The translations under genes and the position numbers were made by a program. The notes beneath the pieces were generated by a model that was given only the letters and a program-made list of their open reading frames with translations, was not told the DNA's origin and made no database searches. 64,000 bases of DNA from DLAJ01 sp964655525 (GTDB lineage Bacteria; Bacillota; Clostridia; Lachnospirales; Lachnospiraceae): assembly GCA_964655525.1 (NCBI GenBank), contig CAZZNE010000001.1:248001-312000 (forward strand), written 5' to 3'. Below, in pieces: positions 8,660-16,975 of the stretch. Every line of letters begins with the position of its first letter. The first letter of the stretch is position 1.

Positions 8660-9384
8660 AAATATTGATTCCGATTGCTGGTAATCGTGTTGAGGATAGC
8701 AATGAATATATTAAATCCCTGCATGAGATAGAGAAAAAAACGTTATTACAGCACGTATATGAGTCGTTGTCCGTTATTAAGGGCGCTGATTTCATTGTGG
8801 TTGTGAAAAGAGAGGATGTGTTACGTTATCATATTGACAATATGATACAGTTGATGATCCCCAATGTAAGGATCATTATAGCCGATGGCGTAACGCAAGG
8901 ATCTGCCTGTACTTGTTTATTGGCTGTTGATGAAATTGATTATGATGACGCGTTACTGGTCGTAGGGAGCGACCAGCTGGTCAATGCAGATCTACAGGCA
9001 GTAATCGAGGAGTTCCAAAAGAAAGAATATGACGGAGGAACCATTATATTTGATGATATACATCCCAGATGGTCTTATGTAAAATTGAATGAGGAAGGCT
9101 TGGTGGTGGAAGCAGCAGAGAAAAGGCCGATCAGCCGCAACGCAACTACGGGATTTTATTGGTTTAAATATGGTAGAGACTTTGTAGATTCGGCACAAAA
9201 GATGATCATGAAGGAAGCCCATGTAAACGGAAAGTATTATGTGTGTCCTGTCTATAACGAGCTGATCTTGGCGCATAAAAGGATCGGAGTGTATCGGATC
9301 TCAAAGCTGGACTATTTTAATTTTAATCATCAAAAGGGATTAGAAGATTATGAAAGGTATCTAAAACAAAATGAAAAAAAGTAA
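8656..9384 (+). CDS. Degenerate NTP-transferase-like protein
   Basis: 242 residues with the fold order of sugar-phosphate nucleotidyltransferases and clear similarity to the gene at 9746: GVTQGSACTCLLA against RVTEGAACTVLLA, VVGSDQLVN against IANSDQYVD, PRWSYVKL against PKWSFVSY, YYVCPVYNELI against FYVAPVYNEMI. However the N-terminal nucleotide signature (G-x-G-x-R ... K in active enzymes) is replaced by IPIAGNRVEDSNEYIKSLHE, lacking the Gly-rich turn. It may be a non-catalytic partner of the 9746 enzyme, or use another substrate. ATGA overlap with the HAD gene and a 14-base overlap with the cupin gene make this a coupled unit. Confidence 0.6.
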   Translation: MKILIPIAGNRVEDSNEYIKSLHEIEKKTLLQHVYESLSVIKGADFIVVVKREDVLRYHIDNMIQLMIPNVRIIIADGVTQGSACTCLLAVDEIDYDDALLVVGSDQLVNADLQAVIEEFQKKEYDGGTIIFDDIHPRWSYVKLNEEGLVVEAAEKRPISRNATTGFYWFKYGRDFVDSAQKMIMKEAHVNGKYYVCPVYNELILAHKRIGVYRISKLDYFNFNHQKGLEDYERYLKQNEKK

Positions 9385-9706
9385 TATCAATAATATGGTT
9401 AAGGGATGGTTTATTGGAAACTTTGAGCCATCACTATGGAAAACGAATGATGTGGAAATTGCATATAAAACTTATGCTAAAGGCGATTATGAGGAGAAGC
9501 ATTTTCATAAGATTGCAACGGAGTTTACGCTGATTACGGGTGGCAGCGTGAGAATGTTTGATAAGGTTTGGGAAAAAGGAGACATTGTGATAGTTGAACC
9601 TAATGATGTTACAGATTTTCTGGCTTTGGAAGACAGCGAAACGGTTGTGGTTAAAATACCGGGCGCTAACGACGACAAATATGTAGTTTCGTTAATGGAA
9701 CCTTGA
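9371..9706 (+). CDS. Small cupin-domain protein
   Basis: 111 residues, a single cupin barrel: Y-x-K-G-D-Y-x-x-K-H-F-H-K-I-A-T-E in the first motif and WEKGDIVIVEPNDV in the second. The first motif holds two His and a Glu as expected for metal binding. It resembles the stand-alone cupins found beside nucleotidyltransferases in capsule clusters; whether it isomerises, epimerises or only binds a product cannot be read from the sequence. It overlaps the upstream gene by 14 bases and is followed after 39 bases by the canonical NTP-transferase. Confidence 0.7.
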   Translation: MKKSNINNMVKGWFIGNFEPSLWKTNDVEIAYKTYAKGDYEEKHFHKIATEFTLITGGSVRMFDKVWEKGDIVIVEPNDVTDFLALEDSETVVVKIPGANDDKYVVSLMEP

Positions 9707-9745
9707 AATGATGATGCAATAATGTAAAGTAAGGAGTTGGATGAG

Positions 9746-10486
9746 ATGATTAATATTGTTATTCCGATGGCGGGAAGAGGAAGTCGGTTTGCCGATGCGG
9801 GCTATACTTTGCCAAAGCCTTTGATTGATGTGAAAGGGCACCATATGATAGAATGTGTGGTTCAAAATATTAGACCGGACTGTGATCACAGGTTTATTTT
9901 TTTGTGTTTGGAAGAACACTTAAAAAAATATGATCTGGAAAAAATATTAAAAGAAATGGAGCCGTCTTGTGAAATTGTGACTGTTGACAGGGTGACGGAG
10001 GGGGCTGCGTGTACGGTTCTGCTGGCTGAAAAGTTTATTGATAATCAGAATCAATTAATGATCGCAAATTCGGATCAATATGTGGATATAGATATCAATG
10101 ATTATATTAGGACACTGGGTGATAAGGACGGTTTGATAATGACGATGACGGCGAATGATCCCAAGTGGTCGTTTGTTTCGTATGATGCAGAAGGACTCAT
10201 TGATTGTGTGCGTGAAAAAGAAGTGATATCAAATGAGGCGACAGTAGGCATATACAATTATAGACATGGATCGGATTTTGTTAAGTACGCGAGGCAGATG
10301 ATTTCAAAGAACATAAGAGTAAATAATGAATTTTATGTAGCGCCGGTTTATAACGAAATGATTGCGGACGAAAAAAAAGTAGTGTATTACAATATTGGAA
10401 GTGAGGGTCAGGGGATGTACGGTTTGGGCATACCGGAAGACCTGAACAAATTTTTAGCAAATCCCGTATCAGAGTTGCTGTTGTGA
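9746..10486 (+). CDS. Sugar-phosphate nucleotidyltransferase (NTP_transferase family)
   Basis: 246 residues. Active-site signature IVIPMAGRGSRFADAG with PKPLIDV just after gives the Gly-rich loop, Arg and Lys that bind NTP; the metal-binding region is IANSDQYVDID. Such enzymes join a sugar or polyol phosphate to a nucleotide. The preceding TTG at 9737 is in frame, but AAGGAG at 9731-9736 is correctly spaced for ATG 9746. Paired with the degenerate copy at 8656 and with HAD, cupin and GDPD-like genes, it probably makes an unusual nucleotide-activated donor; the nucleotide and sugar cannot be assigned. Confidence 0.75.
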   Translation: MINIVIPMAGRGSRFADAGYTLPKPLIDVKGHHMIECVVQNIRPDCDHRFIFLCLEEHLKKYDLEKILKEMEPSCEIVTVDRVTEGAACTVLLAEKFIDNQNQLMIANSDQYVDIDINDYIRTLGDKDGLIMTMTANDPKWSFVSYDAEGLIDCVREKEVISNEATVGIYNYRHGSDFVKYARQMISKNIRVNNEFYVAPVYNEMIADEKKVVYYNIGSEGQGMYGLGIPEDLNKFLANPVSELLL

Positions 10487-10543
10487 TTGTGGGGAAGCAT
10501 GCATATATTAGTATTTCGATTTGATGAGGGAGGATTGATAGGG

Positions 10544-10741
10544 ATGAATTATAAAGACATGATAATAAAAATTGCTTCAAGGATATATGACAGAAATCCG
10601 AAAAGCTATAAAGCCCTGCGAGAAGTTTGGCGTTCGAATGGGCTGAAAAAAGTAAAAGCTATGATGAAGGCAATTATGATCCTACCGTTAAATTTTGTTT
10701 ATAATAGCAAGGCAAATAAGGAAATCAATCATTTTTATTGA
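10544..10741 (+). CDS. Small basic hypothetical protein
   Basis: About 65 residues from ATG 10544, which has a GGGAGG site about ten bases upstream; the frame is open back to a TTG at 10487. Very basic (many K and R), with one mildly hydrophobic stretch AIMILPLNFVY. I do not recognise it. It could be the surviving end of a longer transferase or a real small membrane-associated protein. The 132 bases after it hold no gene I can support. Confidence 0.4.
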   Translation: MNYKDMIIKIASRIYDRNPKSYKALREVWRSNGLKKVKAMMKAIMILPLNFVYNSKANKEINHFY

Positions 10742-10873
10742 AATTGGTGCGCCTAATAGGAAAAGAGTCAACAGGTTGTTAGAGACTTTTGGTTATATCT
10801 GTATAAAGCAGTTAGAGTATGATTTTATCTATTGTTTTGCAGACAAGAGTAAATAGGGAGGCTGGCAGCAGCA

Positions 10874-12496
10874 ATGAAAACGATATTTGGTGGGCATCAG
10901 AAACTATTATTTTGTGTGGCATGTGCTGCTGCTGTTATTGCGGGAGGAATTTACTATTTTTATATCCAGCATTCATTTGTGCCAAATGCGGAAGATTTAG
11001 CGACTACACAACAATGGTATTTGGTATTGAAGCACATGCAGAACTATAATCATAGTAATGTTATTTTTGATGTGGTATCCTGCTTATCGGTACTAATAGG
11101 TGGAATGTCCTTTTTTTCTATCAGATTAGAATTTACGCTGTTTTATGTGATGGTATTAGGGCTTGGTTTATACCTTTCCGCATCCTGTAAGAAAGAACCT
11201 TGGTATTTGCTGCCCTTGTGGGCGTTTTTTATGATTTTCATTCATACGGTTCAGGCCGGTTCGAATTTTACAACCGTGTATGATGATACGGATTTAATAA
11301 GAATGTTCCCGTATAACTATCATATCATACCACTTATTTTTGCACTGATCAGCCTAGTTGTGCTGCAATGCTGGTTAAATACAAATGAAGGGAAAAAGAA
11401 AAATATTATCGTAGGTATTGAAGTCATCGTAGTGATTTATGCGAGTTTGTTTACGGACTTGATCTATTATATTATATTTTTACTTCCCATGCTGATTGTG
11501 TTGGCATTAAGGGGCTTATACAACAATAAGACAAGAAAATATATGATGCCGCTGCTGGCGCTGGGTGTCGGATTGATGCTGCTGACGCGGATATTACCGG
11601 GAAACTTTTTTTCAAAACTGTGGGATAATACAACGCTTGGAACATCTTATGGAACTATTTATGGCGGAACCGACTGGCTGGACTTAGATAATATCTTTTT
11701 GCACATTACAAATTATATTAAAACAATCATGCTCATTTTTAATATTGATCTTTCTGATCGCCCCCTGATCAGTTTTTACTCCGTTCTTTTTGTGGTGCGG
11801 ATCGCCCTTGTAGTCACTGGCTATGTGATCGTTGCGAAGATTATTGCAAGCAGTGTGAGGGGAAAAGTGGAGCAGAATGGATTTCGTATGGTCGATGAGA
11901 TCCTGGCATGGGGATTTGTGATGTTATCGTGCTCATTTATTTTTACAAGAAATGCGTTATATCGGGATTTGATAAGATATTATACCGCGCTTGTACCGAT
12001 TTTGACGATTTTACTGTGCAGGCATGTTGGTGATTTTTGGAAGAAAGCCGTGCCGGTTTTGGGAACCATGAAGCAGAAAAAGATTTATTTTGCCGGGATG
12101 CTGGGAGCGCTTTGCATCTGTCAGGTAGAGCCGGTTTGGAATTATCGGGTAGAGGCCAGCTATCAGGAAGACTGCGAAGCGGCAATAGAGTATCTCAGAC
12201 AGTGGGGGGCGGAAACCGACGGTTATGCAGTTGCCCCATATTGGTTATACGCACGGTTATCAGCGATGACAAATGGCGAGATTCTTTTTTATGCTAATGA
12301 GGAGACAATTAAGCGGCTTTATGGCGAGGATGCCGTTATTAGATATATGGTGGTCGGATGGGATGACAGAGGGTTATTGACGTATGGACTGAATGATATT
12401 GCATATGGAAGTTATGAAGAGATGTGTGAAAAGTATAAGTCCCCCATAAGGGCGGTGGATCTAAATTGTATTTATGTCTGTGAGTTTGAAGAGTAA
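10874..12496 (+). CDS. Polytopic membrane protein, possibly a lipid-linked-sugar glycosyltransferase (copy 1)
   Basis: 540 residues with about ten to twelve hydrophobic helices and a soluble C-terminal tail of about 110 residues. Near the N-terminus, after the first helix, is the acidic loop FVPNAEDLATTQQWY, in the position where GT-C enzymes such as GtrII and PMT carry their catalytic acid. Other fixed points are YDDTDLIRMFPYNYH and TRNALYRDLIRYY. I infer a GT-C transferase or a Wzy-like protein in the cytoplasmic membrane. A close paralogue is at 29244-30869; by eye about three quarters of residues are the same. ATG start, GGGAGG upstream with a somewhat long spacing. Confidence 0.6.
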   Translation: MKTIFGGHQKLLFCVACAAAVIAGGIYYFYIQHSFVPNAEDLATTQQWYLVLKHMQNYNHSNVIFDVVSCLSVLIGGMSFFSIRLEFTLFYVMVLGLGLYLSASCKKEPWYLLPLWAFFMIFIHTVQAGSNFTTVYDDTDLIRMFPYNYHIIPLIFALISLVVLQCWLNTNEGKKKNIIVGIEVIVVIYASLFTDLIYYIIFLLPMLIVLALRGLYNNKTRKYMMPLLALGVGLMLLTRILPGNFFSKLWDNTTLGTSYGTIYGGTDWLDLDNIFLHITNYIKTIMLIFNIDLSDRPLISFYSVLFVVRIALVVTGYVIVAKIIASSVRGKVEQNGFRMVDEILAWGFVMLSCSFIFTRNALYRDLIRYYTALVPILTILLCRHVGDFWKKAVPVLGTMKQKKIYFAGMLGALCICQVEPVWNYRVEASYQEDCEAAIEYLRQWGAETDGYAVAPYWLYARLSAMTNGEILFYANEETIKRLYGEDAVIRYMVVGWDDRGLLTYGLNDIAYGSYEEMCEKYKSPIRAVDLNCIYVCEFEE

Positions 12497-12670
12497 ACGA
12501 TCAGAATTTTTCATCGCAAAAGAAGATAGCGGGGAGATAGATGAAAAGTGAGAAAGAAAATCGGTATGTGGGAATAGGTTATGCCCGGATGGTATGCTCA
12601 TTTTAGTGGTTTGCATTTTTTTTATGGATTTAACAAAGCGTATTTGTCAGGTGATGAGATAGGAGCCCAT

Positions 12671-13387
12671 ATGTTAGTTACGATTATTACGGTATGTTAT
12701 AACAGCGAAAAAACAATTGTCCAGACGATCGAGAGCGTGCTGCACCAAACGTATCCCGATATTGAGTATCTCATCATAGACGGAAAATCTTCAGATAGTA
12801 CTATGAAAATCGTGGAAAACTATCGTATGGCATTCGGAGGACGCATGACAGTGGTGTCCGAGCCAGATAACGGCATCTATGATGCGATGAATAAAGGTGT
12901 CAGGATGGCGTCCGGAGAACTGATCGGTATCATCAATAGTGATGACTTTTATGAGCAGGATGCGGTAGAAAAGATCATAAAGAGCTATCAAAAAGGTATG
13001 TGCGCTGTGCTATATGGGGAGGTTAGGAATCTGGTGGACGATAAGGAGGAATCCGTATCCATTCTCTCCCATGAATTTTTGGACAGGCGGATGATCGGAC
13101 ATCCCGCCTGTTTTATTACGAAAAGCGCCTATGATCGATACGGTTTGTATGATACAAAGTATTGCAGCGTTGCCGATTATGATCTGATGCTGCGCTATCG
13201 GGATTCCGGAGGTGTGGAATTCGTGCCGGTCTATGAGATTATCGCCAATTTTCGGAGCGGCGGCATGTGCAGCAGCCAGAAAGCATATTTTGATCTGTTG
13301 AAGCTACAGAGGGATTATAGTATGATAGGGAAAAGGCAGTGTCAGGTTGCAAAGCTAAAGGCAAAACTAAGCAGCCTGTTGCATTGA
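12671..13387 (+). CDS. Glycosyltransferase family 2
   Basis: About 238 residues. GT2 hallmarks: ITVCYNSEKTI, TIESVLHQTYPDIEYLIIDG, SSDST, then SEPDNGIYDAMNKGV and IGIINSDDFYEQDA, whose S-D-D binds the metal-nucleotide. A TTG/ATG-like frame extends back to 12581, but ATG 12671 has AGGAG six to seven bases before it and starts directly with the first strand. Compact GT2 proteins of this kind (the WcaA/Cps-type group) add one sugar to the lipid-linked oligosaccharide on the inner face of the membrane. No transmembrane helices. Confidence 0.85.
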   Translation: MLVTIITVCYNSEKTIVQTIESVLHQTYPDIEYLIIDGKSSDSTMKIVENYRMAFGGRMTVVSEPDNGIYDAMNKGVRMASGELIGIINSDDFYEQDAVEKIIKSYQKGMCAVLYGEVRNLVDDKEESVSILSHEFLDRRMIGHPACFITKSAYDRYGLYDTKYCSVADYDLMLRYRDSGGVEFVPVYEIIANFRSGGMCSSQKAYFDLLKLQRDYSMIGKRQCQVAKLKAKLSSLLH

Positions 13388-13496
13388 TGCGCGAAAGGGT
13401 TTACTATGCAGAACGAAAATAATGTACTTTTGTATCCCACAATTGTGAAAAAAATCCGCTGTTTATCGGAATGCTACATGTGGTAAGGAAATCATC

Positions 13497-14507
13497 ATGC
13501 AAAACATAAAAATAACAATCGTGATGCCCGCTTATAATTCGGAAAAGACAATAGAGAGAGCTTTGCAGTCAGTAAGAAAGCAGACAATAGCTCAAGATAT
13601 AATAGAGATATTAGTGATCGACGGCGGTTCAACCGATAGAACGGTTTCTATTGCCAGAAAATACGGGGCAATTGTTTTGGAAAATCCGGAAAAGGCTTCA
13701 GAGGCGGCAAAAAGAATTGGTTTTTCCTATGCACGTGGTGAGTATATCATCATGCAGGATTCCGATGAAGTGTGGTGCAGAGAAGACCAATTGGTGAACA
13801 GAATGAACTTTTTTGCAGAAAACGGGGATGTATTCTGCTTGATTACAGATAAATTGGTTCCGGGAAAAGGATGCGGATTAAGCTGTCCCTATTTGAATAT
13901 CGCGTCGGATCCGTTTTGCTATATTATCTATAAAAATAAATATTCCTGCGTGGAACAAAATCGGAGATATCTGTGTAAAAAATCGGAAACCGGAAATGTG
14001 TATCAATATACGGAAAATGATATTACACCCATAGGGGACGGCGGTTGTACCATGATAAATCTGCAAAAAGCAAGAGAATTGTATGGGAGCAGGGTAACAT
14101 CACAGGGATTTGCGACGTCGATTTTCATTCAAATGGTAAATGCAACCTACAAAGTAGGTATCATTCCGGATGATAATATTATCCATTATTCCACTGCGTC
14201 TTTTAGAACGTATTTAAAAAAACTGCGTTTTAAAATTCATACCAATCTGAATGACATTGAACGATCGGGGTATAGTTCAAAGGCAAGATATAGTAAAAAG
14301 CTGCGGAACCGAAAGCTATTATTTGTATTATATTCGTTATCTGTGATCGGACCAGTCTTGGATTCCATAAGATTGTCTGTTGTTTATCGGCGTCCAAGCC
14401 TTTTGCTACATGTTGTTTATACTTATTATGTCTGTGTCATTGCCGGTGTTGAGATCGTGATGAAAAAGATGGGCATTAGTGGGAAATATTCGTATGGGGG
14501 GGGGTAA
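13497..14507 (+). CDS. Glycosyltransferase family 2 ending in a G9 tract
   Basis: 336 residues. MPAYNSEKTIERALQSV, LVIDGGSTDRTV and IIMQDSDEVW (DSD metal motif) mark the GT2 domain in residues 1-110. The second half, with DPFCYIIY and the basic plus hydrophobic C-terminal segment, matches the partial gene at the window start. The last three codons before TAA are GGG GGG GGG (14496-14504). One extra G would add 14 residues before a stop; one fewer would end it after about four. So tract changes only alter the tail. ATG start, AAGGA upstream. Confidence 0.85.
   Translation: MQNIKITIVMPAYNSEKTIERALQSVRKQTIAQDIIEILVIDGGSTDRTVSIARKYGAIVLENPEKASEAAKRIGFSYARGEYIIMQDSDEVWCREDQLVNRMNFFAENGDVFCLITDKLVPGKGCGLSCPYLNIASDPFCYIIYKNKYSCVEQNRRYLCKKSETGNVYQYTENDITPIGDGGCTMINLQKARELYGSRVTSQGFATSIFIQMVNATYKVGIIPDDNIIHYSTASFRTYLKKLRFKIHTNLNDIERSGYSSKARYSKKLRNRKLLFVLYSLSVIGPVLDSIRLSVVYRRPSLLLHVVYTYYVCVIAGVEIVMKKMGISGKYSYGGG
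14496..14504 (+). repeat. Poly-G tract (G9) at the end of a GT2 gene
   Basis: Nine G directly before the stop codon TAA of the glycosyltransferase. Length change alters only the C-terminal tail. Confidence 0.9.
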
Positions 14508-14578
14508 TACGGGTATTAGCGCTTGATGCTGTTTTTTTCTTTCAGTAGATTGAGGCTATGGTGCGGGCGGGAGGCAAT

Positions 14579-15364
14579 ATGATTTATGTGATTAATTTTG
14601 CAACTTTAGGATACGAGAAAGCCAGAAGTTTTAACTCCAGGACCGCTCGTAAGTATGGCGCAGATCAGGTCATCGAATATTCATTGAAAGATATTGATGA
14701 TACTTTTAATGAAAAAAACAGAGAAATATTGCAGCAGAAGAGAGGAAGCGGCTATTGGCTGTGGAAACCATATATTATTAACAAAACTCTGAAAAATTGT
14801 AAAGAGGGCGATTGGGTTATTTATTCGGATTCGGCTATGATATACCGAAAGAGCATTAAAAAGTATGTCAACGAGATGGAGCGTCTTGGTCTGCAAATGC
14901 TTTCCAGAACAACCAAATTTCAAGAGCGTCAATTTACGAAGCGGGATGTGTTTATTGAGCTGAAATGTGATGTGCCGGAATATACGGATACGCTGCAGCG
15001 GGCTGCCGGCGTTATCATTATAAGAAACACGGAGAGAACGCGCAAAATCATTTCAGAATGGCTGATGATCGCGCAAAATAAGCACTTGATTACGGACGAA
15101 AAATGTATTTATGGAAAAAATTATAAAGAATTTATAGATCATAGGCATGACCAAAGCATTTTTTCGATTCTTTGTAAAAAGCATCATGTCTATTGTAATA
15201 AGGATGTTTTCCTTGATATTGTGATGCCCTTTCATAGCAGGGCACTGTTATTGGATCATCATTCTAATAATGGCAACTATATTATGGCATATTTAGATTC
15301 TGTATGTAGAGTGATAAAAATGCTGTATCATGATGCCGTGAAAAAATGGAGCGGGAAATCTTAA
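14579..15364 (+). CDS. Unclassified GT-A-like glycosyltransferase (GSGYWLWKPYII family)
   Basis: About 261 residues. The motif RGSGYWLWKPYII, followed by GDWVIYSDSAM (D-S-A in place of DXD), is typical of a group of putative transferases in capsule and LPS clusters. The later RHDQSIFSILCKKH is the usual end-of-domain pattern in which the donor sugar is read. No membrane helices. ATG 14579 is chosen because GCGGGAGG sits five bases upstream; the frame extends back to 14558. The TAA at the end overlaps the ATG of the next gene (TAATG), so the two are translationally coupled. Confidence 0.6.
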   Translation: MIYVINFATLGYEKARSFNSRTARKYGADQVIEYSLKDIDDTFNEKNREILQQKRGSGYWLWKPYIINKTLKNCKEGDWVIYSDSAMIYRKSIKKYVNEMERLGLQMLSRTTKFQERQFTKRDVFIELKCDVPEYTDTLQRAAGVIIIRNTERTRKIISEWLMIAQNKHLITDEKCIYGKNYKEFIDHRHDQSIFSILCKKHHVYCNKDVFLDIVMPFHSRALLLDHHSNNGNYIMAYLDSVCRVIKMLYHDAVKKWSGKS

Positions 15365-16230
15365 TGAAAGTATTAGTTACAGGAGCAAATGGATACATCG
15401 GTCAGGGCGTAGTTTCCAAGCTGATTGACAATGGGCATGATGTGGCTGCGACAGATTTTTGCCTGAATAGAGTAGATAAGCGCGCGGTATTACTGCCGTG
15501 TAATATATTTGAAGTGACCAATCCATATCTCACATTCGGGAAGCCCGATATTTTGCTGCATTTGGCATGGAGGGATGGATTTAAGCATGATTCGGAAACG
15601 CATTTATTAGATCTGCCAATGCATTACCAATTCATCCGGAGAGCTATAGAAAGCGGGATTTCCAGAATCTGTGTAATGGGGAGTATGCATGAGATCGGTT
15701 ATCATGAAGGAGTTGTCAATGCAGATACGCCGACGAATCCGCAGAGCTTGTATGGAATCAGTAAAAATGCCCTGCGCCAAAGTGTTTCCACGCTTCAGAC
15801 AGCGAATGAGTTTGAATTTCTCTGGATGCGCGGATTCTATATTGTTGGAAATAATCGATATGGCTGTTCGGTTTTTTCTAAAATACAAGAGGCAGTTGAG
15901 AAAGGACAAGCCAAGTTCCCGTTTACTTATGGGGAGAACCAATATGATTTTATTGATTATTCCGAGCTCTGTGCTCAGATTGCCACAGCTTCGTGTAAAT
16001 TCGGTGAAACAGGAATGATTCATTTGTGTTCAGGAAAACCGATGAAGCTGAAGGAACGAGTGGAACAGTTTTTGCAGGAGAATCATTTCGATATTGAATT
16101 GGAATATGGCAAATTTCCGGACAGACCGTATGCTTCTAAAGCAATATGGGGCGATAATACAAGAATTTTGCAGCTGATGGGAGATAAAAGTGAAAAATTC
16201 AAGTATGACAATTTTAATGATGGCATATGA
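15364..16230 (+). CDS. NAD(P)-dependent sugar-nucleotide epimerase/reductase (extended SDR)
   Basis: 288 residues. Rossmann motif TGANGYIG at 6-13 (G7, G10, G13), catalytic Tyr130 and Lys134 (LYGISK), and a Ser in VMGSMHE in the position of the third catalytic residue. The enzyme oxidises, reduces or epimerises a nucleotide sugar. The sequence near the substrate site (GENQYDFIDY) is like 4-ketoreductases that finish deoxyhexose pathways, so it is a candidate last step for the CDP- or dTDP-deoxyhexose made by genes at 36-50 kb, but this is inference. Start TAATG with the preceding gene; its end overlaps the next gene by 41 bases. Confidence 0.75.
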   Translation: MKVLVTGANGYIGQGVVSKLIDNGHDVAATDFCLNRVDKRAVLLPCNIFEVTNPYLTFGKPDILLHLAWRDGFKHDSETHLLDLPMHYQFIRRAIESGISRICVMGSMHEIGYHEGVVNADTPTNPQSLYGISKNALRQSVSTLQTANEFEFLWMRGFYIVGNNRYGCSVFSKIQEAVEKGQAKFPFTYGENQYDFIDYSELCAQIATASCKFGETGMIHLCSGKPMKLKERVEQFLQENHFDIELEYGKFPDRPYASKAIWGDNTRILQLMGDKSEKFKYDNFNDGI

Positions 16231-16975
16231 CCCATATTGTGATTTGTGGGAAGGGTTTGTGAAGTGCAAAGAGAAATACTGGGGTGATTGTGAATACCCA
16301 TTCGTAATTGCCACCTGTGATGATGCAGCGGTTCCGAAAGGAATTGATCGGAAAATTGCGACGGGGGGCAAGATGGAGTGGACGGAAAGACTGCACAAGG
16401 CTCTATTGGAGATTGATTCCCCATTTGTCTTACTGATGTTGGAAGACCTCTTTATTGACAAACAGGTTGACAATAAGAGAGTGACGAAGTGTCTTAAACT
16501 GATGGAAAAGCATGACATTGGACATTGCCGTTTATGTAAAGATGTGAAATGGCATGCTGATTATAAGGGTGACAGCCGATTTGGAGAATATCTTCGCGGA
16601 CATGCGTATCGTATTTCCACGCATCCTGCGATTTGGAACCGGGAATATTTGTTAAAGTTGACGGAAAAGCCGATGAATGCATGGAATTTTGAGTATTTGG
16701 TTTCCTATGAGAGCGATGCATATCCGCAAAGCTGTATATGTGTGAAAAAGCCCATCATTAGTTTTGTAAATACGGTGTGGAGGCAGAAGTGGACAAGAGA
16801 GGGCGTTTCCCTTTGCAAAAGGGAGGGAATCCCGATCGATTTTCATATCCGGGCGAAACATGGATTTCGCAGCAATTTCGTAACCGATATCAACAAGCTG
16901 ATTTATCATATGCTCGGTCCTGATTTTATCACCGCCATGATCATTAAAAAGAGAAAAAAGGTAAGGTCTAGATGA
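16190..16975 (+). CDS. Unclassified GT-A-like glycosyltransferase, related to the protein at 4401
   Basis: 261 residues. Shares a pattern with the gene at 4401: MEWTERLHKALLEI followed by PFVLLMLEDLF, and THPAIWNREYL. The LMLEDLF motif is the likely DXD equivalent. Overlaps the SDR gene by 41 bases. GTG 16190 has GGGAGA six bases upstream; ATG 16205 is an alternative that would shorten it by five residues. Ends with ATGA overlap to the GT4 gene. I infer a sugar transferase of an unnamed family; nothing indicates its donor. Confidence 0.55.
   Translation: MKNSSMTILMMAYDPYCDLWEGFVKCKEKYWGDCEYPFVIATCDDAAVPKGIDRKIATGGKMEWTERLHKALLEIDSPFVLLMLEDLFIDKQVDNKRVTKCLKLMEKHDIGHCRLCKDVKWHADYKGDSRFGEYLRGHAYRISTHPAIWNREYLLKLTEKPMNAWNFEYLVSYESDAYPQSCICVKKPIISFVNTVWRQKWTREGVSLCKREGIPIDFHIRAKHGFRSNFVTDINKLIYHMLGPDFITAMIIKKRKKVRSR

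Noticed and set aside
10819..11049. Plus-strand ORF of 76 codons
   Set aside because: Out-of-frame overlap with the start of the 10874 membrane protein.
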